64,000 nucleotides of DNA, from the NCBI RefSeq assembly GCF_001439845.1, contig NZ_JYLO01000003.1:1-64000 (forward strand), given 5' to 3'. Position 1 is the first letter of the stretch. Each line of letters starts with the position of its first letter. Origin of the DNA: Pseudomonas lactis (lineage in GTDB: Bacteria; Pseudomonadota; Gammaproteobacteria; Pseudomonadales; Pseudomonadaceae). The position numbers and the translations under genes are program-made. Below, piece after piece: positions 27,548 to 36,342 of the stretch. The notes under the pieces were generated by a model. The model saw nothing but the letters and a program-made list of their open reading frames with translations. It searched no databases and was not told where the DNA came from.

Positions 27548-27723
27548 CAGGCCGCTTTCGCGAGCAAGCCCGCTCCCACAGTTGGATCGCGGAGTGTCAG
27601 GTAGACAGATGTCGGCTGGCAGGCCGTCATCGCAGGCAAGCCAGCTCCCACAGTTTGATCGCGGGATGTCAGGTAGGTATGGCCCAGCTCGCAGGCCGTC
27701 ACGGGAGCAAGTTCCCTCGCCAG
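27548..27723. repeat. 72-bp tandem repeat carrying different REP types
   Basis: Units start with CAGGCCG at 27548, 27620 and 27692; the first two are exactly 72 bases and the third is partial. All parts align, yet the REP core at the same place differs: GCGAGCAAGCCCGCTCCCAC, then GCAGGCAAGCCAGCTCCCAC, then GGGAGCAAGTTCCCTCGCC. Confidence 0.75.
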
Positions 27724-27840
27724 AGGTTCAGCCCCGTACCGAAGTTATGTAGATACCTCTCGACCGCCTGTGAAATCTTCATTCGCCACTTTTGCTTCCA
27801 GCTTCTACCCTTGTGCAAAGCCTCCAGAGTAAGAGTGCTC

Positions 27841-30096
27841 ATGTACAAAGACCTGAAGTTCCCCGTTCTGATCGTGCACCGTGACATCAAGGCCGACACC
27901 GTTGCCGGTGACCGGGTTCGAGGCATCGCCAGGGAGTTGGAACAGGAGGGCTTCAGTATTTTTTCTGCGGTGGACTATGCCGAAGGGCGGCTGGTGGCCT
28001 CCACCCATCACGGTCTGGCCTGCATGCTGATCGCCGCCGAAGGCGCCGGGGAAAACACCCATCTGCTGCAAAACATGGTTGAGCTGATTCGCCTGGCGCG
28101 GCTGCGGGCACCCAACCTGCCGATCTTTGCGTTGGGCGAGCAAGTCACCCTCGAAAACGCCCCTGCCGATGCCATGAGCGAGCTCAACCAGCTGCGCGGC
28201 ATCCTATATCTGTTCGAAGACACCGTGCCGTTTCTGGCGCGCCAAGTCGCCCGCGCCGCACGCACCTACCTGGATGGCCTGTTACCGCCGTTCTTCAAGG
28301 CTTTGGTGCAACACACCGCCGACTCCAATTATTCCTGGCACACCCCCGGCCATGGCGGTGGCGTGGCCTATCGCAAAAGCCCGGTGGGGCAGGCGTTTCA
28401 TCAGTTCTTCGGCGAGAACACTCTGCGCTCGGACTTGTCGGTATCGGTGCCCGAGCTGGGCTCGCTGCTCGATCACACCGGGCCGTTGGCCGAAGCCGAG
28501 GCCCGCGCTGCGCGTAACTTTGGCGCCGACCATACGTTCTTCGTGATCAACGGCACGTCCACCGCCAACAAGATCGTCTGGCATTCCATGGTGGGGCGCG
28601 ATGACCTGGTGCTGGTGGACCGTAATTGCCACAAGTCGGTGCTGCATTCGATCATCATGACCGGCGCGATCCCTCTCTACCTGTGCCCGGAGCGCAACGA
28701 GCTGGGGATCATCGGCCCCATTCCCCTGAGCGAATTCAGCCCCGAGTCGATCCGCGCCAAGATCGACGCCAGCCCCTTGACCCGTGGTCGACCACCGAAA
28801 GTGAAATTGGCGGTGGTGACCAACTCCACCTACGACGGCCTGTGCTACAACGCCGAACTGATCAGGCAGCAGTTGGGCAGCAGTGTCGAGGTGCTGCATT
28901 TTGATGAGGCCTGGTACGCCTACGCCGCCTTTCACGAGTTCTTCGCCGGGCGCTATGGCATGGGCACCTCGCGCACACCGGACAGCCCCTTGGTGTTCAC
29001 CACCCACAGTACGCATAAATTGCTTGCCGCATTCAGCCAGGCGTCGATGATCCACGTGCAGGACGGCGGCGCACGGCAACTGGACCGTGACCGCTTCAAT
29101 GAAGCCTTCATGATGCACATCTCCACCTCGCCGCAATACAGCATCATCGCGTCGCTGGATGTGGCCTCGGCGATGATGGAAGGCCCGGCCGGGCGCTCGC
29201 TGCTCCAGGAAATGTTCGACGAGGCCTTAAGTTTTCGTCGCGCCCTGGCTAACTTGCGCCAGCATATCGCGGCCGAAGACTGGTGGTTTTCCATCTGGCA
29301 GCCACCCTCGGTCGCGGGCATCGACCGGGTCGCCACGGCGGATTGGCTGTTGCACCCAGGGGATGAGTGGCATGGCTTTGGCGACGTGGTCGAAGACTAC
29401 GTGTTGCTGGACCCAATCAAAGTCACGCTGGTGATGCCTGGCCTCAACGCTGGCGGGGCCTTGAGCGAGTGCGGGATTCCCGCCGCAGTGGTCAGCAAGT
29501 TCCTCTGGGAGCGCGGGCTGGTGGTGGAGAAGACTGGGCTGTATTCGTTCCTCGTGCTGTTTTCCATGGGCATTACCAAAGGCAAATGGAGCACCTTGCT
29601 CACCGAGCTGCTGGAGTTCAAGCGTAGCTACGATGCCAATGTCAGCCTGGCCAGTTGCTTGCCGTCGGTGTATGCCCAAGGCCCGGCGCGTTATCAAGGG
29701 CTGGGGCTGCGCGACCTTTGCGACCAGTTGCACAGCTGTTACCGTAGCAATGCCACGGCCAGGCACCTCAAGCGTATGTATACGGTATTGCCGCAAATCG
29801 CGATGAAACCCGCGGATGCCTACGACCAGTTGGTCAGGGGCGAGGTGGAGGCGGTCTCTATCGATGCCTTGGCAGGACGCATCGCCGCCGTGATGCTGGT
29901 GCCTTACCCGCCGGGCATTCCGCTGATCATGCCTGGCGAACGCTTCACCGAGTCAACGCGTTCGATCATCGATTACCTGGCATTTGCCCGCACGTTCGAT
30001 AGCAGTTTCCCCGGTTTTGTCGCGGATGTGCATGGGCTGCAACACGAAGATGACGGCAGTGGCCGTCGTTACACCGTCGATTGCATCAAGGGTTAA
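27841..30096 (+). CDS. ldcA: Lysine/arginine/ornithine decarboxylase
   Basis: 751 residues, the length of P. aeruginosa LdcA (PA1818), which also follows dnaQ. Domains in order are an N-terminal response-regulator-like wing (about 1-130), the PLP aminotransferase-fold core, and the C-terminal domain (about 600-751). The PLP lysine is Lys393 in THSTHK, and SWHTPGHGGG and VLHFDEAWYAY are typical of Orn/Lys/Arg decarboxylases. LdcA makes cadaverine from lysine. AAGAG precedes the ATG at 27841. The GNAT gene follows after eight bases, in place of the permease gene (PA1819) that follows ldcA in P. aeruginosa. Confidence 0.9.
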   Translation: MYKDLKFPVLIVHRDIKADTVAGDRVRGIARELEQEGFSIFSAVDYAEGRLVASTHHGLACMLIAAEGAGENTHLLQNMVELIRLARLRAPNLPIFALGEQVTLENAPADAMSELNQLRGILYLFEDTVPFLARQVARAARTYLDGLLPPFFKALVQHTADSNYSWHTPGHGGGVAYRKSPVGQAFHQFFGENTLRSDLSVSVPELGSLLDHTGPLAEAEARAARNFGADHTFFVINGTSTANKIVWHSMVGRDDLVLVDRNCHKSVLHSIIMTGAIPLYLCPERNELGIIGPIPLSEFSPESIRAKIDASPLTRGRPPKVKLAVVTNSTYDGLCYNAELIRQQLGSSVEVLHFDEAWYAYAAFHEFFAGRYGMGTSRTPDSPLVFTTHSTHKLLAAFSQASMIHVQDGGARQLDRDRFNEAFMMHISTSPQYSIIASLDVASAMMEGPAGRSLLQEMFDEALSFRRALANLRQHIAAEDWWFSIWQPPSVAGIDRVATADWLLHPGDEWHGFGDVVEDYVLLDPIKVTLVMPGLNAGGALSECGIPAAVVSKFLWERGLVVEKTGLYSFLVLFSMGITKGKWSTLLTELLEFKRSYDANVSLASCLPSVYAQGPARYQGLGLRDLCDQLHSCYRSNATARHLKRMYTVLPQIAMKPADAYDQLVRGEVEAVSIDALAGRIAAVMLVPYPPGIPLIMPGERFTESTRSIIDYLAFARTFDSSFPGFVADVHGLQHEDDGSGRRYTVDCIKG

Positions 30097-30104
30097 GGAA
30101 GTTT

Positions 30105-30680
30105 ATGCAAGCTGTGATGAACCCGAAGTATCCAGGGCTCAGTGTGCGAGTCGCCGATGAAGGTTTTGACGCCTATGTATGGGGCAATGATTTCAGTTTT
30201 GAAGTCAGCGCCTATGGGGTGCCGCAAATGGGCCAGCGCGTCGAACAATGGCCGGTGGAGCGCGTGCTGCCGTACCGCAAGTGCTATGGCATCGACCCGG
30301 AAGAATTCGCCAGTTTTCGTGATGCCGCCGACAGCTCGATCTTCATGGCGTATCTGGATGACCGCGCAGTGGGGCATATCGTGGTCAGCACCAACTGGAA
30401 CGGTTTCGCCCATGTTGACGAGTTGGCCGTGGCGTTACCGGCGCGCCGACATGGCGTGGCCAAGTCGCTGTTGGACGTGGCGCAGTTCTGGGCTCGCAAG
30501 AAGAACCTGCCGGGCATGATGCTTGAGACCCAGAACAACAACCTCGGCGCCTGTCGCCTGTATGAGCGTTGTGGCTATGTAATGGGCGGCATCGATCAAC
30601 TGCGTTATCGCGGGATTGACCCGCAAACCCGTGAGGTCGCGATTTTCTGGTATCGGTTGTTCAAAGCAGAAGCGGACTGA
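30105..30680 (+). CDS. GNAT family N-acetyltransferase
   Basis: 191 residues. The GNAT fold shows in VGHIVVSTNWNGFAHVDELAVALPARRHGVAKSLLD (acetyl-CoA binding strand and loop) and NNLGACRLYERCGY. AAGGAAG precedes the ATG at 30105, eight bases after the ldcA stop, so the two genes are one transcript. A link to polyamine or lysine-derived amine acetylation is plausible by position but unproven. Confidence 0.85.
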   Translation: MQAVMNPKYPGLSVRVADEGFDAYVWGNDFSFEVSAYGVPQMGQRVEQWPVERVLPYRKCYGIDPEEFASFRDAADSSIFMAYLDDRAVGHIVVSTNWNGFAHVDELAVALPARRHGVAKSLLDVAQFWARKKNLPGMMLETQNNNLGACRLYERCGYVMGGIDQLRYRGIDPQTREVAIFWYRLFKAEAD

Positions 30681-30684
30681 TCTC

Positions 30685-30784
30685 TGTAGGAGCGAGCTTG
30701 CTCGCGAAGAACGTGAACGATCACACGCTCATCCTGATGTAACGCGGCGCCTGTGGGTTTTTCGCGAGCAAGCTCGCTTCTACA
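30685..30784. repeat. REPIN that supplies the stop codon of the LysR gene
   Basis: TGTAGGAGCGAGCTTGCTCGCGAA at the left pairs with the inverted copy ending CGCTTCTACA. The TAG stop of the convergent LysR gene (30780-30782) lies inside its right arm. Confidence 0.85.
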
Positions 30785-31688
30785 GGGGCTTGGTGTCGTT
30801 ACCAAGCAGGCTTTCGGCTTTCTGGATGACGATCTCCAGCAGCGCATTCAATGCAGGGGAGGCCGCAGCGTCTTGCAAGGTCAGCGCATACAGGCTGACC
30901 ACTATCGGTGGTGACACCGGGCACGCATCAAGCCCGGACTCGCGTGCACCCAAGGCGGTGAACGGGTCGACAATCGCCAGGCCTTCTCCGGCTTCCACCA
31001 GGCCGCGCATCATCGGGTAGGTTTGTACGCGCGTCTGCACCACAGGCATCGGCCGCAGGGCATGCAGCTTGGCGTCCAGCAAACGGCTGAGCGGATCATG
31101 GCCTTCAAGGCCGATCAACGATTGGCCGGCCAACTCCTGCAGCGCAATGTACTTTTGCTTGGGCTTGAGCCAGCCATGGGGGGCCAGCAACTGCAATTTG
31201 CCTTGGGCCAGCACCGTGCTCTGGATATGGGGGTGTTCTGGGTCATGCAGGCTCAGGCCCACGTCGGCTTCATGCAACAGCAGGCTGTTGATGATCTCGC
31301 CAACTGGCTGGCTCGACAGGTTGCACGGCATGTCCTGGAAGCGTCGACGCAGCGCGGCAATGCTCTGCGGCAACAGTTGGTTGGCCAGCGGCGGCGTGCA
31401 GAGGGCGCGCAGGGGCGGAGCATGATGGTGTTTCAAGCGGCTGGCAAGGCGTTGCAACGGCTCCAGGGCTTCATACAGAGTTGTGATTTGTGCCTGCAAC
31501 TCCAGGGTTTCCCGCGTGGCCTGCAAGCGCCCGCGCACGCTGGCGAACAGCATGAAGCCCAGTTGCTGCTCAGCATCCTTGAGGGTGGCGTCTACGTCGC
31601 CCACGGGGAGTTGCAACCACTCGGCGGCGGTGCCGAGGTGGCCGGTCTGCAAGATGGCCTGAATCACTTCGATATGACGTAAACGCAT
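30780..31688 (-). CDS. LysR-family transcriptional regulator
   Basis: 302 residues. The N-terminal helix-turn-helix (MRLRHIEVIQAILQTGHLGTAAEWLQLPVGDVDATLKDAEQQLG) is followed by the usual effector-binding domain. The last codons and the TAG stop fall inside a REPIN arm, so the C-terminal tail (NDTKPL) was probably set by insertion of the repeat. It is divergent from the small membrane gene at 31872. No target can be assigned. Confidence 0.85.
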   Translation of the reverse strand: MRLRHIEVIQAILQTGHLGTAAEWLQLPVGDVDATLKDAEQQLGFMLFASVRGRLQATRETLELQAQITTLYEALEPLQRLASRLKHHHAPPLRALCTPPLANQLLPQSIAALRRRFQDMPCNLSSQPVGEIINSLLLHEADVGLSLHDPEHPHIQSTVLAQGKLQLLAPHGWLKPKQKYIALQELAGQSLIGLEGHDPLSRLLDAKLHALRPMPVVQTRVQTYPMMRGLVEAGEGLAIVDPFTALGARESGLDACPVSPPIVVSLYALTLQDAAASPALNALLEIVIQKAESLLGNDTKPL

Positions 31689-31741
31689 GGCCGGAGTCTA
31701 TGTGCAGTGCGCAGGGGTTTCAATGGCGCAGGCGTTCGTGC

Positions 31742-31770
31742 GCAAAAAAGACTGCCGGGGTCGTCCCGGC
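31742..31770 (-). terminator. Possible rho-independent terminator upstream of the LysR gene
   Basis: On the minus strand GCCGGG-ACGAC-CCCGGC (31770-31754) is followed by AGTC and then TTTTTT. No gene on that strand ends here; the LysR start is 54 bases further on. It could end a small RNA starting near 31870, or attenuate LysR transcription. Confidence 0.4.
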
Positions 31771-31871
31771 TTATGGCGCTCAGCCAGGACCCCATTAGAA
31801 TGGCGGGTCTGATCAGCAACGACCCCTGCCGGTTTCCCGGTACTTAAAATAAAAAACAGGTCTGGTCTCAT

Positions 31872-32210
31872 ATGCCTCTACCCTCGACGTTCTTCGGGGT
31901 AACGGCCAAGCAACTCGTGGTCCTGGTGACCGTGGGAGGCCTGGCGGCTTACTTCTTCAATCATCAGGATGAACCGACGCCGGACAATCTTGCACTGGAA
32001 GCCTTTATTCGCTCCCAGCAACAGGTGGGCGAGCAGGTGGGCGCAGTAGTGGGGATTACCCTGGTCAGGGAGGTCGAGGCTTACCCCGCGTACAACGCGC
32101 CGGGTTACAAGCGCTCGATGTATACGGTGCAAGGGGAGCGCGGCCAGTTGCTGGTGACGCTCAAGCAAGACGAGCAGGGCATAGAGGTAACGCAGATCCG
32201 CCGCCCATGA
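31872..32210 (+). CDS. Small protein with N-terminal membrane anchor, unknown
   Basis: 112 residues. One hydrophobic segment (AKQLVVLVTVGGLAAYFF) near the N-terminus would anchor the protein in the inner membrane with the rest in the periplasm. The remainder has no recognised domain. A TAAAAT box lies at 31845, and the region before the ATG is AT-rich. The Shine-Dalgarno sequence is weak (CAGG, rather far). The ORF has no overlap with others and normal codon use. Confidence 0.65.
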   Translation: MPLPSTFFGVTAKQLVVLVTVGGLAAYFFNHQDEPTPDNLALEAFIRSQQQVGEQVGAVVGITLVREVEAYPAYNAPGYKRSMYTVQGERGQLLVTLKQDEQGIEVTQIRRP

Positions 32211-32259
32211 GCGTTCCCAGCCCAGTCGCCAGGACTGAGCAGGTGAACAAGGCAAGCGC

Positions 32260-32496
32260 TTACGATGCCAGAGTGGTTGCGGACTCGCGCACGAGAATAA
32301 TGCCCGACTGGATCAGTTTGAATTCATCACCTTCCAGCTTTTCTACACGGTCGCCAATGGCCAGCTTGTAGGTCGTGGTGGGCGTCGATCCCGCCAGGTC
32401 GCCTTGCGCCGGGTTGGATTCCTGGAACTCATGCACCGAATACACGCGGCCTTCCGCGTCTCTGGCATGAAACTGTCCAACAAGTACTGCAGCCAT
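32260..32496 (-). CDS. Small conserved hypothetical protein
   Basis: 78 residues, likely all beta (MAAVLVGQFHARDAEGRVYSVHEFQE, then TYKLAIGDRVEKLEGDEFKLIQSG). There is no signal peptide. The ATG at 32496 follows AGAGG; nine extra codons upstream are not supported. It is convergent with the membrane-anchored gene at 31872. Similar small proteins occur in Pseudomonas, but I know no function. Confidence 0.75.
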   Translation of the reverse strand: MAAVLVGQFHARDAEGRVYSVHEFQESNPAQGDLAGSTPTTTYKLAIGDRVEKLEGDEFKLIQSGIILVRESATTLAS

Positions 32497-32723
32497 CTGT
32501 TTAGAACCTCTGGAGATAAACACTCGATTTGCGGTTCTGTAGACCGTCAGGGAGCGGGGTAGTTTACCTATAAGAAAAAAATACTATTCGCTGATATTTT
32601 CAGACGCTTCCTACGCAAGTGCTGGCAAGGAAAACGTCGAGGGAATCCGCATAACCCTCTGGTGAACGCGTTGCGAAGCCTCTATAACTACAAGCTCCTT
32701 TATTCAGAAGTCGGGAAACCTCA

Positions 32724-33281
32724 ATGAGCAAGGTCTACACGATTGCCGTCCTGGTGGGCAGCTTGAGAAAAGAGTCAATCAACCGCAAGGTCGCGCTGGC
32801 CCTGGCCGAACTGGCCCCTGCCAATCTCAAGTTGAACATTGTTGAAATCGGCGACTTGCCGCTCTACAACGAGGACATCGACGGTGCAACGCCGCCAGCA
32901 GCCTACAGTACTTTCCGCAAACAAGTGAGTTCATCCGACGCGGTGCTGTTCGTCACCCCCGAATACAACCGCTCCGTGCCAGCCGCCTTGAAAAATGCCA
33001 TCGACGTGGGCTCGCGCCCTTACGGGCAAAGCGCCTGGAGCGGCAAGCCGGGGGCGATCATCAGCGTCTCGCCGGGTGCCATCGGCGGCTTTGGCGCCAA
33101 CCACCATCTGCGCCAGTCCCTGGTGTTCCTGGATGTGTGGTGCATGCAGCAGCCGGAAGCCTACCTGGGCGGGGCGGGCAGTGTGTTCGATGAGGCGGGG
33201 AAGGTGTCGGACAAGACCAAGCCGTTCCTGCAGGCGTTCATCGATGCCTATGGCAAGTGGGTAGAAAAACAGAAAGGCTGA
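32724..33281 (+). CDS. NADPH-dependent FMN reductase (chromate/quinone reductase type)
   Basis: 185 residues with the flavodoxin-like fold. FMN contacts are visible: VLVGSLRKESINRKVA in the first loop, TPEYNRSVPAALKNAIDVGSRP for the isoalloxazine loop, and SPGAIGGFGANHHLRQSLVFL. The family includes ChrR and azoreductases that reduce quinones, chromate or dyes by two electrons. It stands alone, ended by a REPIN that separates it from the convergent poxB. Confidence 0.88.
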   Translation: MSKVYTIAVLVGSLRKESINRKVALALAELAPANLKLNIVEIGDLPLYNEDIDGATPPAAYSTFRKQVSSSDAVLFVTPEYNRSVPAALKNAIDVGSRPYGQSAWSGKPGAIISVSPGAIGGFGANHHLRQSLVFLDVWCMQQPEAYLGGAGSVFDEAGKVSDKTKPFLQAFIDAYGKWVEKQKG

Positions 33282-33296
33282 AATTAGCCCGGCAGC

Positions 33297-33395
33297 TGTA
33301 GGCGCGAGCTTGCTCGCGAAAAACTCGAGGACAACGCGTTCATTCAGGATGTCAGCGTTGTCGTTACGATCCTCGCGAGCAAGCTCGCTCCTACA
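33297..33395. repeat. REPIN between convergent genes
   Basis: TGTAGGCGCGAGCTTGCTCGCGAA and its inverted partner ending GCTCCTACA. Its central spacer (AACTCGAGGACAACGCGTTC region) is nearly the same as that of the REPIN at 44399-44512, so the two are recent relatives. Confidence 0.85.
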
Positions 33396-33403
33396 GTAGG
33401 GGG

Positions 33404-35128
33404 TTATCGAAGCCAGTTGGTGCGTGCCAGCTCTATGACCTCATCGCCACGCCCGCTCATCACCGCCTTGAGCATATACAGGCTGAACCCCTTGGCCTGT
33501 TCCAGCTTGATGCTCGGCGGCATCACCAGTTCCTGAGTGGCGGTCACCACATCCACCAACACCGGTCCATCATGGGCCAGCGCACGGCGCAGGGCCGGCT
33601 CCAGGTCTTCGGATTGCTCCACCCGAATGCCCAAGATCCCCATGGCATTGGACATGGCCGCGAAGTCCGGGTTTTTCAGCTCGGTGCCAGTGTCCAGGTA
33701 ACCCGCCGCCTTCATCTCCATGGCAACAAAGCCCAGGGACGAATTGTTGAATACCACCAGTTTGACCGGCAATTGCAGCTGCGCCAGGGAAATGAAATCT
33801 CCCATCAGCATGGTGAAACCACCATCCCCAGACATCGAGATCACCTGCCGCCCAGGGAATGCCGCCTGCGCACCGATAGCCTGAGGCATGGCATTGGCCA
33901 TCGAGCCATGGTTGAACGAGCCGATCAGCCGACGCTTGCCGTTCATCTTCAGATAACGCGCCGCCCACACGGTGGGTGAGCCGACATCGGCGGTAAAGAT
34001 CGCATCATCATCGGCCAGCTCGCTGAGCAAGCGCGCCACGTACTGGGGATGGATCGGCCTACCAGCCTTGGACGGTTGCGCCAGGTCATCCAGGCCTTGG
34101 CGGGCTTTTTCGTAGTGCTTCAGGGAGGTGTCGAGGAAGCTGCGATCGGTCTTGCGGGTCAAGCGTGGCAGCAGCGCGGCGATGGTTTCACTGACGTCGG
34201 CGGCGATGCCCATGTCCAAGGTCGCACGGCGCCCCAGGGCTTGTGGGTTGCGGTCCACCTGGATGATCTTGGCGTCGGTCGGGTAGAACTGGCGATAGGG
34301 GAAGTCGGTGCCGAGCATGATCAAGGTGTCGCAATCGAGCATGGCGTGGTAACCGGAGCTGAAACCGATCAGGCCGGTCATGCCCACGTCGAACGGGTTA
34401 TCCCACTCCACGTGCTCCTTGCCCCGCAGTGCATGCACCACCGGCGCGCCGAGGGCGTCGGCCAATGCCACCACCTGATCGTGGGCACCGGCACAGCCGC
34501 TGCCACACAGCAGGGTAACTTTCTCGCTGCTCTGGAGCATGTCGGTGAGGCGCTGCAAGTCCTGCTCAACCGGCACGGTGCGCGGTGCGTGCAAGGCCGG
34601 CCACGGCTTGAGCTTATCTTCCACCTCCAACAGCGACACATCTCCCGGAATCACCACCACCGCCACGCCTCGGTTGAGGATCGCCGAACGCATGGCACGG
34701 TGCAGCACCTGAGGCATCTGCGCGGGGTTGCTCACCAGCTCGATAAAGTGGCTGCACTCCTTGAACAGTTCCTGGGGATGGGTTTCCTGAAAGTAATTCA
34801 GGCCCACCTCCGAGGACGGAATTTGCGCGGCAATCGCCAGCACCGGCACATGGTTGCGATGGCAGTCGAACAACCCATTGATCAAATGCAGGTTACCCGG
34901 CCCGCAACTGCCGGCGCACACCGTCAACTCGCCGGTGGCCGCCGCTTCGGCACCGGCAGCGAAGGCGGCAACCTCTTCGTGGCGCACATGCATCCACTCG
35001 ATGCTGTCCATGCTGCGCAGGGCGTCGGTCAGGCCATTGAGGCTGTCGCCGGTCAGCCCCCAGATACGCTTGATACCCGCTTGTTCCAGGGTGGTCGCCA
35101 ACTGCTGCGCCAAGTTGATTTTCGCCAT
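33404..35128 (-). CDS. poxB: Pyruvate dehydrogenase (quinone), pyruvate oxidase
   Basis: 574 residues, as E. coli PoxB (572). The ThDP-dependent domains are in the usual order. The catalytic Glu is Glu51 in [29 protein letters not shown] and the FAD domain ([12 protein letters not shown]) follow. The ThDP-Mg motif begins [13 protein letters not shown]. PoxB converts pyruvate to acetate and CO2 and passes electrons to ubiquinone at the membrane, mostly in stationary phase. The C-terminal membrane-binding tail is present. The ATG at 35128 is preferred to the one at 35140. Confidence 0.93.
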   Translation of the reverse strand: MAKINLAQQLATTLEQAGIKRIWGLTGDSLNGLTDALRSMDSIEWMHVRHEEVAAFAAGAEAAATGELTVCAGSCGPGNLHLINGLFDCHRNHVPVLAIAAQIPSSEVGLNYFQETHPQELFKECSHFIELVSNPAQMPQVLHRAMRSAILNRGVAVVVIPGDVSLLEVEDKLKPWPALHAPRTVPVEQDLQRLTDMLQSSEKVTLLCGSGCAGAHDQVVALADALGAPVVHALRGKEHVEWDNPFDVGMTGLIGFSSGYHAMLDCDTLIMLGTDFPYRQFYPTDAKIIQVDRNPQALGRRATLDMGIAADVSETIAALLPRLTRKTDRSFLDTSLKHYEKARQGLDDLAQPSKAGRPIHPQYVARLLSELADDDAIFTADVGSPTVWAARYLKMNGKRRLIGSFNHGSMANAMPQAIGAQAAFPGRQVISMSGDGGFTMLMGDFISLAQLQLPVKLVVFNNSSLGFVAMEMKAAGYLDTGTELKNPDFAAMSNAMGILGIRVEQSEDLEPALRRALAHDGPVLVDVVTATQELVMPPSIKLEQAKGFSLYMLKAVMSGRGDEVIELARTNWLR

Positions 35129-35264
35129 GAGGAACTCCAATCGTCAGTGAGGTTGAAAAACTGCTGATCAGTAGGGGACAGTTCAATCACGGCGAATGCT
35201 CCGCCTTTAATGTGAAGATTGCGTCATGCTTGCACTCAGTGATGCATACCTTCATAAGCCCTGA

Positions 35265-36341
35265 TCAGCGGCACAAAGGATTACGCGGGAGCTGTTGCTT
35301 GGCTGTGAGCAATCGCGATGCTGGCGTGGGCCAGTCGCTGTCGGCATCGAAACGTGCCATCCAGCGGCGGCTATCGGCGTCGGTAAAGCGCTCATTTGGG
35401 TCTCCGTCCCATTGGCCGAAGCCCAGTAATCCCAAGTCGTCATAACGGATGGGCTTGAGCAGCCTGTTCAAGAGCATGGGCAGTTCCGGCACGCCGTGTT
35501 CGACAGGGTATAACTCGGGCTGTTCGCCCAGCTCGATCCACTGGCCGCTGTGCAGTTCGATGACGCTGATGCAGGGGTGAGCGAGTGCGCTACGTACCTG
35601 TTCGCGGGTCAGGTCGAGCTTTTCTCGCCAGTGATCGGCGAGCAGGAAGGCCCAGGTCGGCGGTCGGATGCCGCTAGGCAGTTCGTCGCGCATGCCAAGG
35701 GGGTACTCAATATCAAGCCCGTAGAAAGCTGGCGTGAGCGCTCGCTCCCAGATAGTGACTTCCGCCCGGGTGCCATATTCCATTGGATTGGCCATGGCGA
35801 AGCCGCTGTAGACCTGGTGAGCCTTGAGCAGGTCAATGGTCTTGAGGACGAACTGGCGCCAGGCATCGCGGTTGTCCAGCCACCATTGCCAGCGGTAATA
35901 GAATGAGATGGAGGAGTAATTGATTCGAGCTCCGTCAGCCTGGAACCGCCTGCGCCAGAAATGGCCTGCGGTCGTAGGGGAAGACGCATGATTCGGTTCG
36001 TCGGTGAACCAGAAAACGAAGGTCTCGCTTGGGTGAGACTCCAGGGCCTGCCTGCGAAGATCAGGCTCTTCTTCCGGATAAGCATGAGGGCGCTCTGCCT
36101 CCGGGTGTATCGTCATGGTGTAGGGGTAGCCAAGCAGTTGCTCGAAGGCTTCGTGGATATCCACCATCAGCAGGGCGATATCTCGATGGTTGTCAGGGGT
36201 AGGGGGGAAGTAGAAGCTGATGAAGGGGCTGACGCTGTGCGAAGCTAGCTCAGTGCCGGATTCGGAGTTTGGCCACTCTTTCAATAACTCGATAAAGAGA
36301 TCTTTTTCTTCAACGGTAAACAATTGGTGTGTTGTACTCAT
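35265..36341 (-). CDS. T6SS immunity protein, DUF3396 family, copy 2 (C-terminally truncated)
   Basis: 358 residues. It is the paralogue of the 518-residue protein at 37232-38788. Residues about 156-345 are almost identical, while 1-155 differ a lot (MSTTHQLFTVEEKDLF against MSTIHRLFNEEERDEF). After PASRL the frame changes: a one-base deletion near 35310 (GTTGCTTGG for GTTGGCTTGG) replaces the C-terminal domain with 15 unrelated residues and a stop. DUF3396 proteins are known or predicted antitoxins of type VI effectors. The ATG lies one base after the stop of effector copy 2, as expected for a cognate pair. Whether the truncated form still protects is unknown. Confidence 0.8.
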   Translation of the reverse strand: MSTTHQLFTVEEKDLFIELLKEWPNSESGTELASHSVSPFISFYFPPTPDNHRDIALLMVDIHEAFEQLLGYPYTMTIHPEAERPHAYPEEEPDLRRQALESHPSETFVFWFTDEPNHASSPTTAGHFWRRRFQADGARINYSSISFYYRWQWWLDNRDAWRQFVLKTIDLLKAHQVYSGFAMANPMEYGTRAEVTIWERALTPAFYGLDIEYPLGMRDELPSGIRPPTWAFLLADHWREKLDLTREQVRSALAHPCISVIELHSGQWIELGEQPELYPVEHGVPELPMLLNRLLKPIRYDDLGLLGFGQWDGDPNERFTDADSRRWMARFDADSDWPTPASRLLTAKQQLPRNPLCR

Positions 36342-36342
36342 T

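Larger units (their letters stand above)
27253..27840. other. Repeat-filled intergenic region between dnaQ and ldcA
   Basis: No gene is supportable in these 588 bases. They hold a degenerate REP (27262-27280), a REP at 27327-27350, the second copy of the dispersed repeat (27350-27424) with its extension to about 27520, the 72-bp tandem array (27548-27723), and the ldcA leader. A reading frame that runs into ldcA from 27655 crosses the repeats and starts at TTG, so it is rejected. Confidence 0.7.

Noticed and set aside
27253..27840. CRISPR array
   Set aside because: The repeats are 72 bases without unique spacers, contain REP cores, and no cas gene is near.
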